Source: Phanerodontia chrysosporium
Taxonomy: Eukaryota; Basidiomycota; Agaricomycetes; Polyporales; Phanerochaetaceae
Length of the DNA: 28,161 nt
Reading direction: 5' to 3'
Assembly (NCBI GenBank): GCA_001910725.1
Contig: MJGA01000113.1
Span: 1 to 28,161 of the forward strand
The translations under genes and the position numbers were made by a program. The notes under the pieces were generated by a model, which saw only the letters and a list, made by a program, of their open reading frames with translations, did not search any database and was not told where the DNA came from. Every line of letters begins with the position of its first letter. Positions within the stretch are counted from its first letter, which is position 1. This document shows positions 21,282 through 28,161 of the stretch, in pieces.

Positions 21282-23105
21282 CTAAGCAGCGACCCCGTCG
21301 ACGATCTTGCTAGCCCCCTTGACCGCAGCAACGCCCTGGGTCGACTGAACGGCCCCGGCCTTGACAGCGGCAGCAAGGACTGCGGTGGCTGCAAGTCCGC
21401 TCGCAGAACCGTTCGCCTTCGCAGCGGCCTTGCGGCGCAGAATCTCGGGGTCCATGCCGAGGTCGCTGTAGTCGACATAGGCCTGGAAACGGTTTGAATA
21501 CAGCCGACGGCAGCTCATTGTGAGATACTGACCTCCTTTCCGACACCGGAGTTGTACTTCTCTTTCATGAGGGCCTTGTGGATCTTCAGGACCTCGAAGA
21601 GCTCGTCGTATGTCGCGTCGTTGATGAAGCGGCAGGTGCCGTATGGGGAGGGGACGGCGAAGCGCTGCTTGTTGTCCCTGGTCTTGCTGCATGTGGCGCA
21701 CAGCCCTCGTTAGCAACGTGGCTTCCCGGCGGATCAAGAGAGCACCCACAGGATGGCCTCGGTTCCGGCGACGATCATGTCCTCGGTGAAGAGCTCGTGG
21801 TCCATGGACAGTCCGACGCGGTGAGAGAGCGAGTGGTACTCATCCCTCTGCTGCTCGGTGAGGTAGCCACGCTTCCAGGCGACAGTGATGAAGTACGCCA
21901 TGTCGATGTTAATCTGCAGCCGTCCGTGAGACAGGAAATAAAGTGCTTGGATAGGAACATACAGCGTGGCCATGACGAAGGGGGACGACCGGAGTGAGCT
22001 CGAGGGTAGGCGAGAGGCTGTGACCAAAGGCGATGACTCTGTCGAGACCGATCTCGTGCAGGTTAGGCGACTCAAGCTGTGTATCGTCCACGAGGTGAGT
22101 TTGAAAAAGTCGGCGGCAATGACTGGACTTACATCCAGCATGACCTTGATTCCCCGCCAGCAAATCTCGTCTGCGACTGCCTTCAGCTGCGGAGTAGCGT
22201 TGTCCGCACGGCCGAAGCGAGTCTCGATGAGTGCCTCCCCGTTCTGCACGAGCAGCTCCCAGATGCGCTTGTCGGCGCAGGAGGATATCTTCATCAACTC
22301 TGAACAAGGTCATCAGCCGCGATGTTCGTGCAGTCATCGGATGCACCAACCAGCGAAGCCGTTGCGGACCTGTCCCTCAGGCAGAGTACGGAGCATGTTG
22401 AAGTCGAGGAAGGTCATCATCGGCGCGTGGTAAGCACCAAGACGGTTCTTGAGGTTGCCATGGTTGATGCCAACTGAAGACGAGAGTGAGTTAGCGGCAG
22501 AATTCCGACGATAATGTTAGTGTTGCGTACCCTTGATGGAGACAGAGGCGTCGATGAGGCCAATGAGTGTGGTTGGCACGCGAATGAAGTTCGTAGTGCG
22601 GCGGTAGGAGGCGCACGCGAAACCGGTGACGTCGGTGCACAGGCTACGACGATGCGTCAGCAAGGCCGATCAGAAAGGCTTAAGGCCTACACACCCCCCA
22701 CCGACAACGAGGACGGGTTCCTTGCGGACGAGGCCGAAGTCGTTCATGGCATCGATGATCGAGAGCATGGTGTCCATGGTCTTATTCTTCTCGCCGCCGG
22801 CCATGATGAATGTCGTCAGCGGGATGTCGTGGTGCTTGAAGTACGCTTCCCATTTCTTGGAGTAAAAGCCGGCGACGGTGGAGTCGCTGACCAGGAGCAC
22901 ACGCTTCCAGGGGCTGTAGATCTTTGCGAGGTGGTCGTGCTTGGTGTCGAAGATGTTGTCAACGAACTGAAAGCCTTCATAGACTGAGTCAGCGATGTGA
23001 AGACATGCATTAACAGCGCTGAGGCAGACCATAGTTGATTTTCTCGACACCGGAGACGGCGAAGCCGTTGTCGGTGGTCTGGACGGTGGCCTTGAGGTCG
23101 CTCAT
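21282..23105 (-). CDS. Sugar-phosphate cyclase: 2-demethyl-4-deoxygadusol synthase type (MysA/DDGS-like)
   Basis: DDGS cyclises sedoheptulose 7-phosphate to 2-demethyl-4-deoxygadusol, the first committed step to mycosporines. Nine exons join in frame: 23105-23030, 22983-22695, 22643-22531, 22473-22351, 22299-22133, 22076-21963, 21913-21750, 21686-21533 and 21482-21282, giving 466 residues. Dehydroquinate-synthase fold signatures are [20 protein letters not shown] (NAD site), [35 protein letters not shown], and the metal ligands in [22 protein letters not shown] and LRHGHAINIDMA. The [14 protein letters not shown] and [10 protein letters not shown] wording resembles DDGS more than plain dehydroquinate synthase; EEVS remains an alternative. 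An Ala-rich C-terminal tail of about 45 residues is extra. There is no fused methyltransferase domain. Confidence 0.87.
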
Positions 23106-23176
23106 AGTCAGAAGGGTTGCGGAGGAGGAAAAGAGTCGCAGAGACGTGAATATGGACTACTAGTCCGCCGACTCAG

Positions 23177-23184
23177 CTTTTATA
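23177..23184 (-). promoter_or_regulatory. TATA box of cyclase gene
   Basis: On the minus strand this reads TATAAAAG, about 72 bases upstream of the cyclase start codon. Directly downstream (23168-23176) is CTGAGTCGG, a 9-mer that also occurs in the ATP-grasp upstream region at 20938-20946. Confidence 0.6.
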
Positions 23185-23688
23185 CGGATAGGTGAGTCGT
23201 ACGGCGTACCGACGGAGACAGGAGGTGCAGCGATCCTGCCAGGAGAACAAATCCTGTCTTCCAATCTCCTCATCCTCCGCGGTAGTGCGCCAAAGACAAG
23301 TCCACCCGGCAGCACCCTTTTTCTTGAGACTGATCGTCTTCATCCGTTGAAATGAATGCACGAGCATTGCAACCTCGACAAGGATCCCCAAAATCGTGCC
23401 GGCATAACCCAAATGGATGCTCGTGTTGGCAGGGCCGCGTAAGTGGAGTGGATTTCTCGACAGCAGAGCTGCCTGGTATTGGACACAGAACGTAAGTCGC
23501 TCCGCAGGCCGAGATGTAGAGATGCTGCGAAGGGAGACAGTTTGCCAAAGCACGAGGACGCGTGCTACAGAAGTCTTCTGCGAGTGTTACTGCACTAGTG
23601 GCGAAGGAGATACGAGATGTCTTCGATGGTGCGTGTCCTGCGTAGCTGCGCGGGAGAAGAGTCGACGAACCGATCCCTAGCCCCAGCG

Positions 23689-24545
23689 TTAGACAACGCC
23701 GCCATGTACGAGAATATCTTCTATGTTGTATCCGTCGGTCGTCCCGAGATGACCTGAGGTAGACAGTGTCAGGGTGCTTATAGACGCCTTGACGTAGTAC
23801 ACGTTGACCAAAGTGCGGCGGTATTGGCTTGAATATCCGTGCGTGTCCGAGAAGATTGATAATGGATGCAGAAAGATGGTCATCGTTGAGGACGGGTCAG
23901 AATTAGCAATGGCATGTCTTGCTCCAAAAATGGACATATTCTGCGAGGGTACGACTTACCGCGTCTCGGGCTTCAGTTGCTTCGCGATAATGCCAATCGG
24001 TGGGGCATAATCCGTATGAGGCGATTATTCTGCTTACCGCGCTAAGCACCAAGTTGACACGCCGCGGCGTATGTCCACAAGGTACGATCCACTTGAGGCA
24101 TGTGTGGACCCTGGCTGCTCCTGGACTGGTGCACGAGACAAAACGTGTGACGATGGGCGCGATCTCTTGCGGGTAAGACCATGAGGCACCGCAGTTGGGT
24201 GGCGGCTCGAAGGTAACCTGAAGGCTAAAGTGGCGTTACGAGACTGACGGTAATCAGCGGGCCGATACCAACATCCGCACCCCTTCTCACGGTCGACATA
24301 TGAGGTGACCGACCTGGCGTTGGAGCGCAGCGCAGGAAAACCAAATGCTGGACTTACCTCGAGTCCGAGGACACACCCGCAGTCTAATGGAAGTGCCGGC
24401 TCCAAGCAAGGAACTGCTTCTGCCCAGCCACTCCCACGAGTGTTGGCAAACCACTACGTTATTTGATGTGCCATCCACCTTCACGGAATCCCCGGACGTC
24501 AGGCGACAGTCGCAAAGAGAACTCCTATGGACGAGCTCTGACTAG
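23689..24545 (-). CDS. Possible multi-exon gene of unknown function
   Basis: The minus strand has several peptide-like open segments: DGTSNNVVVCQHSWEWLGRS, an intron-like GTAAGT...CGCCAG at 24357-24314, FEPPPNCGASWSYPQEIAPI, RVNLVLSAVSRIIASYGLCP, a GTAAGT donor near 23959, and a final frame ending VNVYYVKASISTLTL... with a stop at 23689. They do not join into one frame without shifts or an unclear acceptor, and I recognise no domain. It could be a real gene damaged by sequence errors, a pseudogene, or chance. Confidence 0.2.
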
Positions 24546-25871
24546 TCCTCCCATGGAGGCGCTTGAGCAGATCTGGTGACCACGACGAGCGGTCTGCTGC
24601 ATAGCCCGGTCGTTGCCTGACAAGTTTGGCTAGGCATTCGCGCATCCATGGTAATGCGCCTGGTGAGGGATGCCGCAATCCAAATGCCCCTAATCGAGAA
24701 TAATGAAGCGGTTCAACGATATACCGTGAGAACGAGGATCAGTAGAGCGGCCCACCAGAACCCCGCAACCTGCACGGGACGGCAATCGCTCAGCTGTAAA
24801 CAGCGAGCTAGGTCTACTGGGCAACGCCGGGCCTCGCGCAGTCCCAATGATAGAGACGACGACGGGCCCAACGCAATCGCCGCAATGAATGGGATACGGA
24901 GGGAGAATAGACACCCCATGGGCAGAGACAGTGTCCTGGACACGAATCACAGAGACGAGGCATGACATACACTTACTTAGATTATATCTGGAAGCCGACT
25001 CGCGGGAGCAGCATGAGATGGAACTGCGCCATCGTCGTCGCAAAGCGTAACCTACCTATATCCTCGATTGCGGTGCATGAGCTGAATAGCCAGTCTCATA
25101 GGGCGATGCAGCGGTAGCAGTTAATGAACACCGCGGCAACGGGCACGTCCGCATCTGCGGCATGCAATGGAGAGACAATCCAGAACATCGACTGAGGACG
25201 TCTGCAGCTCCCTAGCTGAGCAGAGCACTCGCCGATAAGAGAGTGCATGAGATCTGAAGGGAAGGAAGAAGAGCAGTATAAACGATGTCGCATCACTAGA
25301 GCAGAATGCATCGAACTTGCCTTTCCACAACCGCGGGGCACCGCGAGCCACCACGATGAGATATGCTCATGGGATCATGAAGCACATAGAAAGCGAGAAT
25401 AGAAAGCAAAGATAAAAGACACAAAGATACCTCTGAGCCCAGCTTGACGGTACGCGAGAGGGAGATGTCTTGAAGGTCCCAAGGCCGGCGAGCTTGCATT
25501 CACGAGAAACATGACTGCTCCCCGAGCGACAGACAACTCTACACGCAGCAGAGAAAATAGACACGCCGGCACCACCACCCTCCCACAAAACAGGTGCCCC
25601 GGTCGCATACACATCCCACAAACCCCCCGACGTCCAGTGCAAAAGCGGCCTATCGAGAGGTAGAGGTGAGAGTCCGAGACAAGCAGCAGAGGCCGGCGCT
25701 TCTGCTTCGAGCCTTATGAGCGTGCGAACTGCTGACTAAGCAGGGCCTCCTCGCGAGGCAAGTGCTGTAGAAACCGTCCCGGCACATGCTGTTTTACTAC
25801 CTCGTTCCCTGCGTACTATACACAGCCTTGTTATTCTATGCTAATATCCAAGAATACACTTGGGTTCCTCG

Positions 25872-27736
25872 TTAGGCGTACGATCGAACCTTTGAGAACC
25901 AGAAGGGTCTGTCGTTCTTGAGGGCGAGCGGTGTTGCCTCGCCACTGGAGAGGGATACGGAATCGTATGCGCGGAAGTCGAGCCTGTTCCATCTACCCAA
26001 AGGCCGCGAGCGCAACTCTAAGACCATCTGGAATGAGTAGCGCAGAGTGTCGCCACTGGGATCCATCAGGTCTGTGATGTATACGGTAGTCCCTCGAGTC
26101 GCCAGTTGCCGATGTAGAAGCCCTTCGCGGTGTCATGAGCTTATATGTCACACGTACATTCTCGATAGGCTCACCTTCATGCGGAGTGACGGCTTGAGTA
26201 AATGAATCGCCTGCTGAGGCGAAACCTCCTCGTTCGCGAGCAGCGAAAGGACCTCGCCATTAGGGTAGAACCGACTCCAGGTACCTCAGTTATGGAGCAA
26301 GCAGGACAACAGGTGAACACTTACAGGTATCGGTGATATGTGATCAATGGCTGACCTACGTGATACTCAGCCTGACATCATTGCCTGAAACGGGGGCGCT
26401 GTACGTACGTTCACCCATGTGTTCTCACTGAGACCATCCCGACTGAAGCCGACCATCAGCAAGAATATGCAGGATGCATTCTGAGGTGCTACATACACGT
26501 AATGGCAAACAGCGATGTATACGCCGTCAAGGCGAACGCGAGGTTGTTCAATGAACACCCGCCGGAAGTCGCCTTTATATTTCTCGATCAGCTCCGTGAT
26601 GTCCTCATCCACACCAATCTGGGGAGGCTGGTAAATCGAGAGAACAAAACGTCTGTGTAAAATGACGGGTAAACAACAATCGGAAACGGGCGGGCCGATG
26701 ACGTACCTCCAAAGAGCTGAGTCCAAAGTAAGTACGCGAGCCTTCGGTTGACTAACGCGAACGTTCGAGAGAGGTAGTATCGAGGAACTCAAGAACATGC
26801 ACAAGGAGCTCCTCCGGGAGCGTCTGGAGATGGACAGGCTGCTTCTCGTCTTCTGGCTCGAATTTCAGCTCGAGAGCGCCCCAGGGAGCCATGATGGTCG
26901 CCAGAGTGCCCGTCACGATGCCATGGTGCGCAGGCAAAGTCACCGCGAGGCTACCGGAGGCGTCCGCAGAGACGTGCATCCGGTCCATGTCATGCGCAAG
27001 GCGCACCATGTCGACTGACGCCTTATGCTGATTGCGCTGGGCCTGTGCAAACGCCGCAGAGTCGATGGGTTTCACATGCAGAGAGTGAGATTCGATCCGC
27101 TCGTATAGACGTGCGACGTCTTCGTGATCCGGAAGGCCTGTCTGTAGAGCCGCAGCGCGTCGTCTAATTCGCTGCTTGCTCGTGTGCAACCGCGTTCCTG
27201 TATATTTCCAGCGCTTTGGCAGCGGAGGGTGGCAGGGGAGCGGTGAGGCCGGGACCACGCGAAGAGCCTGCTCCCGCATCCACAGCATTGGGGTGACGGA
27301 CTGAATAGGACGTTTGGCATGTGTGTCACCGTTTTGTCGTTTTAATTGCCTCAGAGATGCTGGTTGTCGGTATCTCACCAGAGGGTGCCGGTGCTGCCTG
27401 CGTAGAACCAGCACGTTTCCTGCGCATATCGAGGTCCGCTTTCCATTGCTCTCGGAAACGGGCAAGCTCTACAGCAGTAGATGCATCTGCCTCCACTTCT
27501 TCTACAGCCGGAGTACGCGGCTTTCGCTGTGCCCTAGCGAATAGACCACCTCATGAGCTAGGGCAAGTAAACATGCATGAGAATGATTACAAAGCTTCGA
27601 TAGCGGCACCTTCGTCGTCGTCCTCTACGTTCTCATCGTCGTCTTCGAGTCCATCGTCGTCAATGACAGGCTCTGGAGCCTTGCCATTCGATGACTGGTA
27701 TTCTCCTGGAGGCTCCTTCACCGTCTGCACGGTCAT
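25872..27736 (-). CDS. F-box protein, FBXO9/HRT3 family (frame disrupted)
   Basis: FBXO9/Hrt3 proteins are substrate receptors of SCF ubiquitin ligases with a TPR-like N-terminal helix pair and a lipocalin-like C-terminal domain. Exons read 27736-27591, 27533-26707, 26652-26497, 26442-26409, 26355-26325, 26274-26175 and 26122-25872. Recognised in order: ELARFREQWKADLDMRRK; ALEIYRNAVAHEQ with ELDDALRLYRQAFR; the F-box LQTLPEELLVHVLEFLD; LTLDSALWR; DFRRVFIEQPRVRLDGVYIA; YHRYLRFYPNGEVLSLLANE; GFYIGNWRLEGTTVYITDL; and the C-terminal DRPFWFSKVRSYA. Seven single-base losses fit, near 27332, 27177, 27129, 26760, 26730, 26345 and 26092. A shift of one extra or two missing bases fits near 27290. Family order is complete despite the breaks, so this is either a gene with sequence errors or a young pseudogene. 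Confidence 0.8.
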
Positions 27737-28010
27737 GAAAGATACTTGGTGGTATATGTGAGAGTCACGACAGCTGGTGCTGATGTCATTGGCCTATAGG
27801 GCTGTTTGTATTGTAGTAAGTAAGGGCCTTGTTGGCCGTTCTATGGGTGCTTTGACAAAACTTCTTATCCCCATGTAAGCTCATCAGTACAAACAGGCGC
27901 CCTCTCAGTCTTGCGGCACAGCGCACCGAGCCTCTGTTCACACACCAGCTCTTTCCTCCTGCCTTTGGACCCTCGTCCCTCCTTTCGTCCGGCTAGGTAT
28001 ACCCCCACCG
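27737..28010. promoter_or_regulatory. Bidirectional promoter region, F-box / J-protein
   Basis: This 274-base gap separates the divergent start codons at 27736 (minus) and 28011 (plus). A pyrimidine-rich stretch at about 27948-27990 lies just before the J-protein start. No TATA box was recognised. Confidence 0.5.
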
Positions 28011-28161
28011 ATGGAGAGCAACAAGGATGAGGCCATCAAGTGCCTCGCCATCGCGCAGAAGCACCGTGCAGCGGGCAACTTCGCTTCAGCAAAGCGGTTC
28101 TGCCAGAAGTCGCTCAACCTCTTCGCGACACCAGAGGCCACCAAACTCCTCGAGATCATAG
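28011..28161 (+). CDS. DNAJB12/DNAJB14-like J-protein, 5' end only
   Basis: The first 50 residues are present and run off the window. The start MESNKDEAIKCLAIAQKHRA followed by GNFASAKRFCQKSLNLF and TPEATKLLEII is the N-terminal helical (TPR-like) element of ER-anchored DNAJB12/14-type Hsp40 proteins. These recruit Hsp70 for ER quality control. The J domain itself would lie beyond the window, so the assignment rests on this N-terminal signature. The frame is open throughout. It is divergent from the F-box gene. Confidence 0.75.
   Translation, partial: MESNKDEAIKCLAIAQKHRAAGNFASAKRFCQKSLNLFATPEATKLLEII

Larger units (their letters stand above)
23106..25871. other. Poorly resolved 2.8-kb region
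   Basis: No gene here could be reconstructed with confidence. The first ~80 bases are the cyclase promoter. Minus-strand frames between 23173 and 23553 include a hydrophobic stretch (YAGTILGILVEVAMLVHSF) without family assignment. Possible minus-strand exons at 23689-24545 are listed separately. Minus-strand frames at 24713-24943 and 25367-25642 contain membrane-like segments (such as VAGFWWAALLILVLTVYR). These may belong to a gene whose frame is broken by the same base losses seen in neighbouring genes. No methyltransferase glycine-rich motif was found. Confidence 0.35.

Noticed and set aside
23804..24010. Plus-strand frame opposite the possible unknown gene
   Set aside because: There is no domain, and the opposite strand has the better splice-like signals; neither is convincing.
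23106..25871. A hidden O-methyltransferase beside the cyclase
   Set aside because: No glycine-rich SAM-binding motif or other methyltransferase signature was seen in any frame, even allowing for frame shifts; only resequencing could exclude it fully.
1..28161. tRNA, rRNA, CRISPR and transposon signals
   Set aside because: Scanning for T-loop-like GTTCRANNC motifs, direct repeat arrays, terminal inverted repeats and transposase or reverse-transcriptase motifs gave nothing consistent.

Overview
The window is eukaryotic nuclear DNA, most likely from an agaricomycete (mushroom-forming) basidiomycete. The evidence is moderately GC-rich sequence, closely packed genes on both strands, many introns of about 45-65 bases with short GTRNGY-type donors and CTNAY-like branch sites, and housekeeping proteins that read as fungal. 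No rRNA, tRNA, CRISPR array, transposase or other mobile element could be supported.

Layout. (1) 0.8-2.9 kb, minus: a sterol O-acyltransferase (MBOAT family). (2) 3.4-4.8 kb, plus: a RED/IK spliceosomal protein. (3) 5.1-5.7 kb, minus: an unrecognised helical protein. (4) 5.9-6.5 kb, minus: the ER membrane complex subunit EMC5, divergent from PET117 (6.7-7.0 kb, plus). (5) 7.8-10.3 kb, plus: two tandem PQ-loop membrane proteins. (6) 10.4-11.6 kb, minus: KEI1, the IPC synthase regulatory subunit, divergent from a class II eIF4E/4EHP (12.0-13.1 kb, plus). (7) 13.9-15.7 kb, plus: a triose-phosphate-transporter family protein with a GC-AG intron. (8) 16.5-18.3 kb, plus: the PP2A B55/CDC55 subunit. 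(9) 19.1-23.1 kb, minus: an ATP-grasp ligase and a sugar-phosphate cyclase (2-demethyl-4-deoxygadusol synthase type), which together look like the core of a mycosporine (UV-screen) pathway. (10) 23.1-25.9 kb: a poorly resolved stretch. (11) 25.9-27.7 kb, minus: an FBXO9/HRT3-like F-box protein, divergent from a DNAJB12/14-like J-protein whose 5' end enters the window at 28.0 kb.

Two points stand out. The DDGS-type cyclase and ATP-grasp genes sit side by side in the same orientation, both with TATA boxes, but the O-methyltransferase that normally acts between them is not visible. Coding quality is also uneven. Every gene from 5.9 to 23.1 kb can be spliced into an intact frame, while genes on both flanks (sterol acyltransferase, RED, the unknown gene, F-box gene) need repeated single-base corrections, mostly lost bases in short homopolymers. 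That pattern looks more like sequence error than gene decay, but it cannot be settled from the sequence alone.
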